A stretch of 64,000 bases of DNA from Thermoanaerobaculia bacterium. Its GTDB lineage: Bacteria; Acidobacteriota; Thermoanaerobaculia; UBA5066. Shown here piece by piece: positions 22,238 through 30,247 of this stretch. The DNA lies in the NCBI GenBank assembly GCA_022071945.1, contig JAJVIN010000022.1, positions 40,757-104,756 of the forward strand, in the 5' to 3' direction. Position numbers and translations under genes: made by a program. Under the pieces are notes generated by a model that worked only from the letters and a program-made list of their open reading frames with translations, had not been told where the DNA came from and made no database searches. Every line of letters begins with the position of its first letter. Position 1 is the stretch's first letter.

Positions 22238-22894
22238 ATGCGGTTCTTTCTGGATACGATCGATGTGGACGAGGCGAAGAAGGTCCGCGAGCTCGGCCTC
22301 CTGGATGGGATCCTGCTCCGGCCAGAGCGAGCCGAGGCGGCGGGCCTCGATTTGAGGAAGTTGATCTCGGATCTGGCCCCGCTGCCCGACGGCCCCGTCG
22401 TCGCGCCGGTTTCGCCCGGCGACGCCAAGACGATGTACAAGGAAGCGCGGGAGCTTCACAAGTTCGGCAAGAACGTCGTGATCCGCCTCCCGCTGACGGC
22501 CTCCGCGATCAAGGTCGTGAGGCTTCTGGGAGACGACCAGATCGCCACGGACATCCACCAGGCTTCGAACCCGGTCCAGGCCCTCCTGGCCGCGCGAGCC
22601 GGCTCCGCCTATGTCTCGGTTCCCGTCGGCACCCTCGACGACGGCGGACAGATCGGCATGGACGTCGTGGAGCAGGTGATCCGGATCTACGACACCTACG
22701 GCCTGCAAACCCTGGTCGGAGTCGAGGGTGTGCAGAGTCCGGTCCAGGTCCTCGATGCGGCAATGATGGGAACGGACGTGTGCACGGTGCCGTTCGGTGT
22801 GCTCGAGAAGGTCCTCAAGCAGATCCCCGAGCCCGAGATCGAGTGGGCACCGCCCAGGAACCGGCCGCACCACGGACCGCGGCGTCTGCACTGA
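22238..22894 (+). CDS. Transaldolase/fructose-6-phosphate aldolase-like protein lacking the Schiff-base lysine
   Basis: The fold resembles the small transaldolases (TalC/FSA): it starts RFFLDTIDVDEAKK and is 218 residues long, with a phosphate-side segment KFGKNVVIRLPLTASAIK. In active members the equivalent of VVIRLPLT reads VVVKVPVT with the catalytic Lys; here it is Arg (codon CGC). The usual TTNPS after strand 1 is LLRPERA, and the later TA-aldolase motifs are also changed. It starts 9 bases after gyrA with GGAAGAGG upstream, so it is probably co-transcribed. Likely a non-aldolase paralogue. Role unknown. Confidence 0.75.
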   Translation: MRFFLDTIDVDEAKKVRELGLLDGILLRPERAEAAGLDLRKLISDLAPLPDGPVVAPVSPGDAKTMYKEARELHKFGKNVVIRLPLTASAIKVVRLLGDDQIATDIHQASNPVQALLAARAGSAYVSVPVGTLDDGGQIGMDVVEQVIRIYDTYGLQTLVGVEGVQSPVQVLDAAMMGTDVCTVPFGVLEKVLKQIPEPEIEWAPPRNRPHHGPRRLH

Positions 22895-22902
22895 GGGCGG
22901 CG

Positions 22903-23187
22903 ATGGCGATCTCACACGATCGAGCGGCGGACCTCTCCAGGCGCATCGTCGAGCGCCTCGCCAAGACACGCGGGATCACGTTGAAGGCCGAGAAAGAGCT
23001 CGTGCGGAATCGCATCCAGAAGCTCCTCCTCGCGTGGGACCGGGAATACGAGACGCTCGAGGCCGAAGCGAAGCAGAGGCTTGCGAAAAGTGGAAAGCGG
23101 ATCCCCGAGGGCTCCCGGGAGTGGGAGTTGAGGTTCACGGAGTATCTCGAGAGGGTCCTCGAGGAGTACGCCAGCCGGGGCGAGTGA
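22903..23187 (+). CDS. DUF507 family protein
   Basis: A 94-residue protein matching the small DUF507 family, with RRIVERLAKTRGITLKAEKELVRNRIQKLL and the characteristic KRIPEGSREWELRFTEYLERVLEEY end. Function unknown. ATG at 22903, 8 bases after the preceding stop; likely part of the gyrA operon. An upstream extension to 22780 in the same frame is antisense-like and rejected. Confidence 0.8.
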   Translation: MAISHDRAADLSRRIVERLAKTRGITLKAEKELVRNRIQKLLLAWDREYETLEAEAKQRLAKSGKRIPEGSREWELRFTEYLERVLEEYASRGE

Positions 23188-23328
23188 GGCGGCGGCGAGA
23201 CGCGTCTTCCCCGATCACGACCGTCCGGCTCACCCTGCACCCCGCAGAGACACAGCGGCGGCTTCTCGTAGCGGGTTTCCCGGCCGCCCTGGAGAGAATC
23301 GGCCCGCGCACCTAATGAGGACCGGATC

Positions 23329-25668
23329 CTGAACTCCTTCTCCGAGAGGCAACTGATTCGCGAGAGCGCCGCCGTCTGGCTCGGCGCTCTCCTCGTTGCT
23401 GCTCTGGCCCTGCGGGTCTCCCCGTCCTGGTTGACGGGCGTGACCGGGAACTACGACGCCTGGCAGGGGCTCTGGAACCTCCAGCACGCGGAGCGCTTCC
23501 TCCGGGGCGAGACCCCGCTCTGGTTCTCGGAGAGGGTCTGGGCGCCCGAGGGAGCCTCGCTCGTCTTCCACGCGCTCTCTCCCGGACTGACGATTCCCGG
23601 GGCGCTGATTGCTCGCGCAACGAATCCCTTCATCGCCTACAACAGCCTCGTCCTCCTCTGTTTCGCCTTCGCCGCCGCGTTCCTTCACCGCCTCGCCCGG
23701 CGGACGGGCGCGACTGTCCTGGGCGGCGTCCTGGCGGCTCTCGCGTTCTGTCTCGCGCCCCTCTACACGACGCGGGTGGCGGCCGGGCACCTCAACCTCC
23801 TGGGCGCGGCGTGCTTCCCGGCGGCGCTCGAAGGGCTTGTGCTGGCCACACGCCGGCAAGGCCAGGCCCGTCTTCTGGGTGTCGTCCTCGCCGGGACGGC
23901 GATGGCGTTTTCCGTCTACGTCGATTTCTACCTCGCTCTCCTTTGCTCATTCGTCCTCGTTGTCACGGCGGTCTCGGAGCTTTCCTGCCTTCGCGGCGCC
24001 GCGTTGTGGAAGGCAATCGCCGGGCTTCTTGGCGCGGGTCTTCTGTCGGCCCTCCTGGCGTGGCCTCTTCTCTCTCGTGTTGCGCGCGCGACGGAACGAG
24101 TCGAGGGGCACGATCCGCGATCACTCTCGGTTGAACCGGTGGCTCTTGTCGTCCCGGGCCGTGCGCAGGCGGTCCATCGGCTCGTCAGCGGGCTGGAGGG
24201 TCATCCGGACCCACCCGAGGTCGAAAAGAACTCTTACCTGGGACTCTTGCCGCTGGCGGCCCTGGCCTGGAGCCTCTTCAGTCGGCCCTCGCGTTTCCAC
24301 GCCGGAGTGTCTTTCGCCGCGGGTGTCTGTCTCGTTCTCTCCCTCGGTCCCGTCCTGCAGATTGCCGGGAAGGAGACGGCGATTCCGATGCCCTACCAGC
24401 TCCTGCAGAAGTTCGTCCCGGCCCTCGCGTCGGGAGGCGGGGTCAACCGGTTCCTGCTCCTCGTCCCGCTGGCGCTGGCGCTCTCGGTTGGTCTGGCGGT
24501 CACCGCGCTTTCGGCGCGGCCATCGACGAAGAAGAGAGTTCTGCTCGCTCTCCTCGTCGCGGCGTTCGTCATCGAGTCGCTCCCCGCCAATCCGGGAGTG
24601 AGTTCGGCTCCGTACAACCCGCCCGATCCCGCAATGCTCGCGATTGCGCGCCAGCGGCGGCTGGCGCGCCAGCCACCGCTGGCGCACTCTGCCAGCGCTG
24701 GCGGCGTTCTCGACCTCGACCCCGGCATTCCGAATCTCTTCCGGCAGCTTCGCCACGAGCGGCCGCAGGTCTGGGGCTACCTTTCGCGAGCCCCGCGTGC
24801 CGCCCTGGAGCGAAGGCTCCGTGATCCGCTCCTGGGGCCGCTCTACAGACAGGAGGACCGGGCCGGCGCGCCAACCACGGCTGGCGCGCCAACCACGGCT
24901 GGCGCGCCAGCTGGCGCGCGGTTGCCGCGGGAAGCGAGCGCGTTCCTTCTGCGCGAGTACTGGGGAATCGGGTTTCTGACGGGTCCCGATTGTTCCCCCT
25001 TCATCGACCGTGCGAGTTCGTTCGGGTTCCCGGTGTTGATGAGGAGCGGCCTCTCGTTCGCCTTCACTGTTCCAGCCTCGGGGATCGCGAAGCTCACGAG
25101 AGTCGATCTGTCCCTTCCCGATCCGGAGGCTCTGCGCCTCGGGGTCCGTCTCGAGGGGCTCTCCGGGCCCTTGGAGGGGACCCGCTGGATCGGCTCGAGA
25201 GCCGAGGTGTTCTTCCCCGCGGACCCAGGTGAATGGGAGGTCTCCGTCTCCGATCCGCAGTCGGGAACTTCGGGGCTCACCCTGCGATGGGGAGACAGGG
25301 GAAAGGCGCTTGAATGGCCTCTCCTTCCGGGGCGGAACGTCCTGGGCTTTTCCGTCACGGGGGAGGACTTGACGCCTGGCGGAGGCCTTCTGATGCGGTT
25401 CGAGACGGTTCCGGGTGGATGGTGCCGCGAACCCTGGCTTCGCTCGGCCCCTTGTCCGCTCCGGCACCGTGCAGGGATGTGTGACGCGTCAGCGCCGGGA
25501 GAGGGGCCCCTCACCCCGCCTCACGGCGACCCTCTCCCCGCTGCCGCGGGGCGAGGGGAGATGAGCAACTCTCACTCGAGTTCTGGGCTGGCGCGACGCG
25601 GGGCGAGGGGAGATGAGCAACTCTCACTCGAGTTCTGGGCTGGCGCGACGCGGGGCGAGGGGAGATGA
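23329..25668 (+). CDS. Polytopic GT-C-like membrane protein with repeat-invaded coding region
   Basis: A large membrane protein with about ten hydrophobic helices and a C-terminal soluble part. The N-terminal pattern NYDAWQGLWNLQHAERFLRG, followed by PLWFSERVWAPEGASLVFH, resembles lipid-linked-sugar (GT-C-like) membrane enzymes. Catalytic residues were not identified. The first recognised start in frame is TTG 23431, but a hydrophobic helix (AAVWLGALLVAALALRV) precedes it in the same open frame. I therefore place the start at a possible CTG at 23329; this is uncertain. Residues near 440-465 and 510-535 are built from GGCGCGCC-rich repeats, and the 3' end runs through 52-bp repeats. The native C-terminus is probably near 25480. 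Confidence 0.6.
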   Translation: MNSFSERQLIRESAAVWLGALLVAALALRVSPSWLTGVTGNYDAWQGLWNLQHAERFLRGETPLWFSERVWAPEGASLVFHALSPGLTIPGALIARATNPFIAYNSLVLLCFAFAAAFLHRLARRTGATVLGGVLAALAFCLAPLYTTRVAAGHLNLLGAACFPAALEGLVLATRRQGQARLLGVVLAGTAMAFSVYVDFYLALLCSFVLVVTAVSELSCLRGAALWKAIAGLLGAGLLSALLAWPLLSRVARATERVEGHDPRSLSVEPVALVVPGRAQAVHRLVSGLEGHPDPPEVEKNSYLGLLPLAALAWSLFSRPSRFHAGVSFAAGVCLVLSLGPVLQIAGKETAIPMPYQLLQKFVPALASGGGVNRFLLLVPLALALSVGLAVTALSARPSTKKRVLLALLVAAFVIESLPANPGVSSAPYNPPDPAMLAIARQRRLARQPPLAHSASAGGVLDLDPGIPNLFRQLRHERPQVWGYLSRAPRAALERRLRDPLLGPLYRQEDRAGAPTTAGAPTTAGAPAGARLPREASAFLLREYWGIGFLTGPDCSPFIDRASSFGFPVLMRSGLSFAFTVPASGIAKLTRVDLSLPDPEALRLGVRLEGLSGPLEGTRWIGSRAEVFFPADPGEWEVSVSDPQSGTSGLTLRWGDRGKALEWPLLPGRNVLGFSVTGEDLTPGGGLLMRFETVPGGWCREPWLRSAPCPLRHRAGMCDASAPGEGPLTPPHGDPLPAAAGRGEMSNSHSSSGLARRGARGDEQLSLEFWAGATRGEGR
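24645..24918. repeat. GGCGCGCC-rich palindromic repeats inside the membrane-protein gene
   Basis: Two clusters sit in the coding sequence. The first (about 24645-24706) alternates CTGGCGCGCCAGC-type palindromes. The second has an 18-bp unit, GCTGGCGCGCCAACCACG, at 24880-24897 with a near copy at 24862-24879 and a partial copy at 24898-24918. They encode Ala/Gly/Pro/Thr-rich linkers and keep the frame open. Their sequence is unlike the flanking coding DNA. Confidence 0.8.
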
Positions 25669-25755
25669 GCAACTCTCACTCGAGTTCTGGGCTGGCGCGA
25701 CGCGGGGCGAGGGGGGCTGGGAACCTCTCAATCGGAACTCCGGGCTGGCGCGAGG
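25551..25755. repeat. 52-bp tandem repeat, three full copies plus one degenerate
   Basis: Copies start at 25551, 25603 and 25655, each beginning GCGAGGGGAGATGAGC. A diverged fourth copy spans 25707-25755. Upstream, 25500-25560 contains the dyad CCCTCACCCC and GGGGCGAGGGGAG. Because 52 is not a multiple of three, each copy is read in a different frame by the overlapping ORF, showing that the repeats are not selected as protein. There are no spacers between copies, so this is not a CRISPR array. Confidence 0.9.
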
Positions 25756-25771
25756 CTGAACCGAGGGACTG

Positions 25772-26884
25772 CTACAGAGGCTCGCGGGACGTGCTCGCCG
25801 AGTTCCCCCGGGGCGCGGCGCAATTGAAGAAATCGAGCTCGGGGTCCAGGGGCCGTTCCTCGTCCGGCCTCATCTGCTGTCGCTCGAGGGCCGCCTGCTG
25901 AAGCTCGCGGGCGAGCCGGTCGAGGAGCGTGGCCTTCTCGACTTCGCGAGCCCAGTCGGGAGGAATCGCCCCGACTCCGCCCATCGCCCCGGCGATGGAG
26001 CCGGCGATACAGGCGATCGAATCGCTGTCGCCTGAAGAGTTCGCACCCCGCAGGACGCTTTCCCGGAAGCCGCCCTGGGCCCGGTGGAGGCACCAGAGGG
26101 CGGTCGCCACCGCCTCCTCGCCGATCCACCCTTCGCCGAGGAGATCACACACGTTTTCGGCCTCCCTCCCGAGCATGACGCGAGTTGAATCGAGGGCGGC
26201 GAGCATCTCTTCGGCACCGGGCTGGTGAGCCAACTCCTCCGCGCACCCGGCTTCTCTCAGGACGTTCGCCGTCAGTTGCGAGACGCACTCACGGGTGAAG
26301 TCCAGCATTCCAGAGAGCCCGTTCCCGCGAGCCGCCCAGGCGACGGGCGCGGCCGCCGCCACGGAGCTCGCGACCGCCGTCGGGTGTCCGTGAGTCAAGA
26401 CGCTCTGCGCCGCGGCCACCCGGATCATGGCGGCCGTGTCGTCCTGGAAATAGAGCCCGATGGGTGCGGCCCGCATCGCGGCCCCGCAGCCCTTGGAGCC
26501 CTTCACTCCCGCTGCCCGCCACGGGCGCCCGCCGGCCAGATTCCGGCACCCCGACATGCAGGTGCCGCCCGGTGCACGGTTGTTATCCGGATGGCGGTAC
26601 CAGGCGACGAACTCCTGCCCGAGGACGGTCATGAGCGTGTCGAGGTCCCGGTGTCCCGACCGGATGAGGGCCCGGGCCACGGCGAGGGCCATCTGAGTGT
26701 CATCGGTGAAGGTGCCCGCCGGGTGACGTCCCGAGGGCTGGAAGTCCGTCACTCCGGCCTCTCCCCAGCGCGCGCGAATGGCCGAAAGGCTCGAGACGAA
26801 CTCGGTGGGGTGGCCGAGGGCATCCCCGATCGCCAGTCCGAGAATGGACCCGCGAAAACGGTCCTCGATAGTGATCTGGGTCAT
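25772..26884 (-). CDS. ADP-ribosylglycohydrolase (ADPRH/DraG-like)
   Basis: Removes ADP-ribose from modified targets using a dinuclear metal centre. The 370-residue product has the GDALGHPTEF loop, the FTDDTQM motif (Thr60, Asp61, Asp62) and the C-terminal SSGDSDSIACIAG motif (Asp286, Asp288), which together supply the metal ligands. No signal peptide. ATG at 26884 overlaps the stop of the reverse transcriptase gene (ATGA), so it is the last gene of the retron/ADP-ribosylation array and probably co-expressed. Predicted to be the eraser partner of the PARP in the same operon. The substrate, protein or nucleic acid, is unknown. Confidence 0.88.
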   Translation of the reverse strand: MTQITIEDRFRGSILGLAIGDALGHPTEFVSSLSAIRARWGEAGVTDFQPSGRHPAGTFTDDTQMALAVARALIRSGHRDLDTLMTVLGQEFVAWYRHPDNNRAPGGTCMSGCRNLAGGRPWRAAGVKGSKGCGAAMRAAPIGLYFQDDTAAMIRVAAAQSVLTHGHPTAVASSVAAAAPVAWAARGNGLSGMLDFTRECVSQLTANVLREAGCAEELAHQPGAEEMLAALDSTRVMLGREAENVCDLLGEGWIGEEAVATALWCLHRAQGGFRESVLRGANSSGDSDSIACIAGSIAGAMGGVGAIPPDWAREVEKATLLDRLARELQQAALERQQMRPDEERPLDPELDFFNCAAPRGNSASTSREPL

Positions 26885-28266
26885 GTCTTGGCCTCCAGGG
26901 CCCTGGCGAGGGCCGCCTCCAGCTTTGACTTCTTCGACGGGTCCACCATCGCGACGTAGGCGACCCGGCCCCTGAGATACCCGGCGAAATCCGGATGGGC
27001 CTCTCGGTTCTGGGTCGCGAGGCCCAAGCGCGCGGCGTTGCAGAGGATCGCGCGGAGTTCCCGGACCTCGCGCCTGGAGACACCCACCTTGTCGTTCACG
27101 GTCACGCCAGTGACCTCTTGACGCTCCCCGCGCCGCATCACGCGGGTCTTTTCCGGATGCGGGACGAAGCCCTCGCTGCCCGCGATGCTCTGGATGCTCC
27201 TTAACAACCGTCCGACGGCCGTGGCGTCGTCACCCGAGAATGTGAGGTCGTCCGCGTAGCGGGTGTAGGTGAAACCGTGTCGCGCGGCGAGGCCCGTGAG
27301 CCTCCTGTCCAGCCGGTGACAGACAGCGTTCGTGATCGCCGGGCTCGTACAGGCACCCTGGGGGAGCGTACGAGAGGAGAGCGCGATGAAATAGGCCTTC
27401 CCTCCCAGTTCGGCCGCGACACGGGGAGGCTCCGTGCACAAGAGAGCGAGGAGGACGGCCACGGGTTCGTTGTAGCCGAGGCGCCGGAAGAGCCCCTTCA
27501 CCCGCCGGAACGTGACGGTGGGAAAGAAGTCCTTCATGTCCATGTTGATGACGACCCGTCGTCCGGCGTGGGGTGCCGCGTTGCTCACGATCGAGCGGCC
27601 GTGAACGAAGCCGTGGGCCGCGTCGTCCGGGGTGAGGCGCGAGAGGATCCGGGTCAGGATCCACCGCTGGGCCACCGCCAGCGAGGCCTTCGGGGCCGAG
27701 ATCGCCCGGATCCCGCCGGACTTCTTCGGAATCCCGAACCGGTGGTAGTGAACGAGGGCCGCGGCGTTGCGGTGGTAGGTGAGCCAGCGGAGCTTTCCGA
27801 TCGTGATGCCGAGCCACCTCGCCAGGTCTTGTCCGTCGTGCATCATGGGGAGGCCTCGCCGGACGAGTTCCTCGAGCGAGCTCCTGCCAGGAGTCTCGAG
27901 GCCAGCGCTGACTCCGGTCCCGGCATGGACGACCGAACGTTCCCTGAAGGCAGCCCACTCTTTCTGGCGCGCCTCGCGCTCGGCCGCGCGTTTCTCCTTC
28001 AGCTCGGCGCGCCGCTTTCGGCTCTCCTCGATGCGGCGTTTGCGCTCCTGTGCGAGAGCCTTTTCTGGATCCGCCGCCACCTTTCTCTCGCCCGCAAGCC
28101 GAGCGATCTCCTTCTCGATTCGCTGGCGATCCTTCACCTCTTCCGGTGGGTCAGGCGGGACACCGGCGGATGCGGGCCAGAACCCGTGCATCCGCATCCG
28201 CGCCAGTACGGTCTCCTCGTTCATCTCCGAGGTGATGCGCTGGTAGAGACGTGCTTTCTCGTTCAC
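26881..28266 (-). CDS. Retron reverse transcriptase with N-terminal coiled-coil extension
   Basis: Synthesises msDNA from the adjacent structured RNA. Retron hallmarks are intact in the 461-residue product: region X NAxxH as Asn229-Ala-Ala-Pro-His233, the first catalytic Asp in NMDMKDFFPTV (Asp243), YADD at 337-340, and region Y Val-Thr-Gly at 385-387. The first 135 residues are an extension, with a highly charged helix (about 48-108) likely to be a coiled coil, resembling the long myxobacterial-type retron RTs. The annotated start is a GTG at 28266, only 13 bases after the a2 repeat. An ATG at 28224 preceded by GGAG is an alternative. Coupled to the ADP-ribosylglycohydrolase by ATGA. Confidence 0.92.
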   Translation of the reverse strand: MNEKARLYQRITSEMNEETVLARMRMHGFWPASAGVPPDPPEEVKDRQRIEKEIARLAGERKVAADPEKALAQERKRRIEESRKRRAELKEKRAAEREARQKEWAAFRERSVVHAGTGVSAGLETPGRSSLEELVRRGLPMMHDGQDLARWLGITIGKLRWLTYHRNAAALVHYHRFGIPKKSGGIRAISAPKASLAVAQRWILTRILSRLTPDDAAHGFVHGRSIVSNAAPHAGRRVVINMDMKDFFPTVTFRRVKGLFRRLGYNEPVAVLLALLCTEPPRVAAELGGKAYFIALSSRTLPQGACTSPAITNAVCHRLDRRLTGLAARHGFTYTRYADDLTFSGDDATAVGRLLRSIQSIAGSEGFVPHPEKTRVMRRGERQEVTGVTVNDKVGVSRREVRELRAILCNAARLGLATQNREAHPDFAGYLRGRVAYVAMVDPSKKSKLEAALARALEAKT

Positions 28267-28279
28267 GAAGAGGGGCTCA

Positions 28280-28535
28280 CGATCGAGGATGGGGAGCCGG
28301 GCGTCCTACGAACTTCCACGGGACGCGCTCGTTTGACTGAAGCGCCGGCGCACCGGTCGAAGACCGCGGGTCCCGGCGGGACCCATCCAGGAGCGGTCCG
28401 ACCGGTGCCGCCGGCAGCGAGTGGTAAACGGGCGCGTGACGAATGCCGGGCACGTGGGCAAGCGCGGCGTGACACCGCACGGAAGGCATGACCTTCTTGG
28501 CTAGAAACGCGATCCCGGCTCCCCATCCTCCATCG
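28280..28535 (-). ncRNA. Retron msr-msd RNA with a1/a2 inverted repeats
   Basis: The 277-bp gap before the RT gene has terminal inverted repeats: 28514-28535 (a1, 5' on the minus strand) and 28280-28301 (a2) are complementary over 21 of 22 bases, including a perfect 17-bp core GAGGATGGGGAGCCGGG. Between them, in RNA order, come two hairpins. The first pairs 28482-28486 with 28492-28496. The second pairs 28464-28469 with 28473-28478 and contains a G-U pair only on the minus strand. A long msd-like hairpin follows: 28323-28334/28426-28437 (outer), 28344-28349/28410-28415, 28350-28358/28400-28408, 28362-28367/28393-28398 and a 7-bp tip stem at 28368-28384. The branching G was not identified with confidence. 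Confidence 0.88.
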
Positions 28536-28543
28536 TCCGGCGC

Positions 28544-30247
28544 TCAGGCCGGCTCGAGCCCTCCTTTCGAGTCCTCTTCCTCCAGCCGTTGCATGTGAGC
28601 GAGGCGAAGCCCCAGAACATGCTCGCAGGGACCCTTCGTCAATGCGTGGCTCTTGAACTGGGCACACGTACACGACGCCTCGATGATCCTTCCCTCGTGA
28701 TCGACATGGAGCAGGGGCCGCACGCGCGGGCCGCTTGCTCCCCGGGCGCTCCCGCTCAGCTTGAATCCCGTCGTCACCGGCCGGCGGGCGATCACGCGGA
28801 CCCTCTCGGCCTCGAACATCTCCCGCGCCGCCTTGGCCTCAGGACCCTTCTCCGCAACCGCCGGTTTCACGGCGGCCGCGGCCTCTTGAGCCGTGAAGGG
28901 GTCGAAGAAGAGGTCCCGGTGCCGGTAGGCGCGGCGGGAGAGGTCGTAGATCGCTCGTCCCAGCTGGCAGAGGTGAGACGCCGCGCTTCTGCACGCCTCG
29001 ACTCCGAGCCCCGTCGCGTCCGCGAGTTCGGAACCGGTCGCGACCCTCCTCTCTCGCAAGGCCTCGTAGACGGCGGTCAAGTCCGCCGCGGTGCCTGCCA
29101 GACGCCTCGTCAAGAGATCGAACCTCGCTCCGCCGGTCCAGTCGTTGTCGGTCCAGCCCGAGAGGCCGAGAGTGAAGGTCGCTCCCTCCATGTCGAGGAC
29201 GTAGAAGCTCGGAAGGCCGAATCCAGCGAGGAAAACACCAACCCGGCGTGTCCATGGCAGCAGGCGGGAGAGCACCTTGAGGCGGTCGCGGCCCCAGGTC
29301 CGGATCGAGGAAGGCGGACCCTCGTGAATGCCCGCCAGCTCGATGACGTGCCCGCTGGGCTCGAAGACCGCTCGCACCCTCTTGCCCGGCTGCATCTCGT
29401 ATCGCAGGGCGCGAGGCGACTTTCGGGTCCGGTGGAGGCGAAGGTACCGGCAGATGTTGTAGAGGTCGACGGGCGCCATCGCGACGCGGGTCAGGGCGAG
29501 CGTCATCGCGCTCTGCACCTGCAGGAATCCGCGGAGCCAGCTGGCGGGGAGCTCGACCTTCTTCTCCCGGTGGACCTCGAATCCAGATTCCGTCTGGGAG
29601 GCGACGGCCATTCCCATGGGCCCGAGAGCCAGGCGCGCCGCGCGGTAGCCCCGAATCCGCTCGAGTCCATCCGCGAGGGCGGCCGAGAAGTCGATGTTGG
29701 TCGTCCCACACGCGAAGGGTCCGGCGTCCGCAAAGTGCGAATGGGGGACGCCCAGTCTGGCGTACGAACTCTCGTCGCGCGAGAACGCCTCGAAGAAGAT
29801 CTCGTCGGGATGTACCGTGATCACGGGGTCGAGGATGAAGAACTTCTCGTACTCGTTCTCGAGTGCGAACTGGAAGTACCGGAGGCGCGCCTGGTGGAAC
29901 GCCTCGCGGCGCTTCTCGCGGAGGCGGTTCAATCCGTCGAGCTCCTCATGAAGCCCTTCCAGCTCCTGCCGGGCTCTCTCGCTCCGGATTGACAGATTCG
30001 ACAGAAACCGCCGGTCTTGCTCCTCGAGCCAGGCCCGGTACCGGGGCCGGTCCTTCGGGTGGAACTTCAGATCGCTGACGACCACGCTCCGGAGGGCACC
30101 CAGAGCTTCCCGCAGGAGCACGGGGCGGCCGAGGACCCCGCTGAAATAGACGTTCTCGCGCAGAGTGTTCGTGGCGAGCCCGATGTGGGTGCTCCGAGCG
30201 GACTGGCTGATTGCGCTCGCCGCCGCGTACTTCAGGTTCACGATCAT
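28544..30247 (-). CDS. Winged-helix/SWIM zinc-finger protein associated with the retron
   Basis: A 567-residue protein with a long N-terminal region of unknown fold, including a coiled-coil-like segment at about 87-120. A winged-helix-like segment lies near 392-440 (VYEALRERRVATGSELADATGLG). A C-terminal SWIM zinc finger has Cys526, Cys528, Cys541 and His543 (CxC...CxH). SWIM domains bind nucleic acid or proteins. The ATG at 30247 overlaps the HEAT-protein stop (ATGA). From memory, HEAT-repeat plus WH-SWIM proteins were reported as partners of one retron class (type XIII in my recollection), which fits this layout. That assignment should be checked. Confidence 0.8.
   Translation of the reverse strand: MIVNLKYAAASAISQSARSTHIGLATNTLRENVYFSGVLGRPVLLREALGALRSVVVSDLKFHPKDRPRYRAWLEEQDRRFLSNLSIRSERARQELEGLHEELDGLNRLREKRREAFHQARLRYFQFALENEYEKFFILDPVITVHPDEIFFEAFSRDESSYARLGVPHSHFADAGPFACGTTNIDFSAALADGLERIRGYRAARLALGPMGMAVASQTESGFEVHREKKVELPASWLRGFLQVQSAMTLALTRVAMAPVDLYNICRYLRLHRTRKSPRALRYEMQPGKRVRAVFEPSGHVIELAGIHEGPPSSIRTWGRDRLKVLSRLLPWTRRVGVFLAGFGLPSFYVLDMEGATFTLGLSGWTDNDWTGGARFDLLTRRLAGTAADLTAVYEALRERRVATGSELADATGLGVEACRSAASHLCQLGRAIYDLSRRAYRHRDLFFDPFTAQEAAAAVKPAVAEKGPEAKAAREMFEAERVRVIARRPVTTGFKLSGSARGASGPRVRPLLHVDHEGRIIEASCTCAQFKSHALTKGPCEHVLGLRLAHMQRLEEEDSKGGLEPA

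Noticed and set aside
25551..25755. Possible CRISPR array
   Set aside because: The 52-bp units are contiguous without unique spacers and no cas genes are near.
28263..28673. A 136-codon ORF through the retron RNA on the minus strand
   Set aside because: It crosses the WH-SWIM end and the RNA hairpins; no protein-like pattern.
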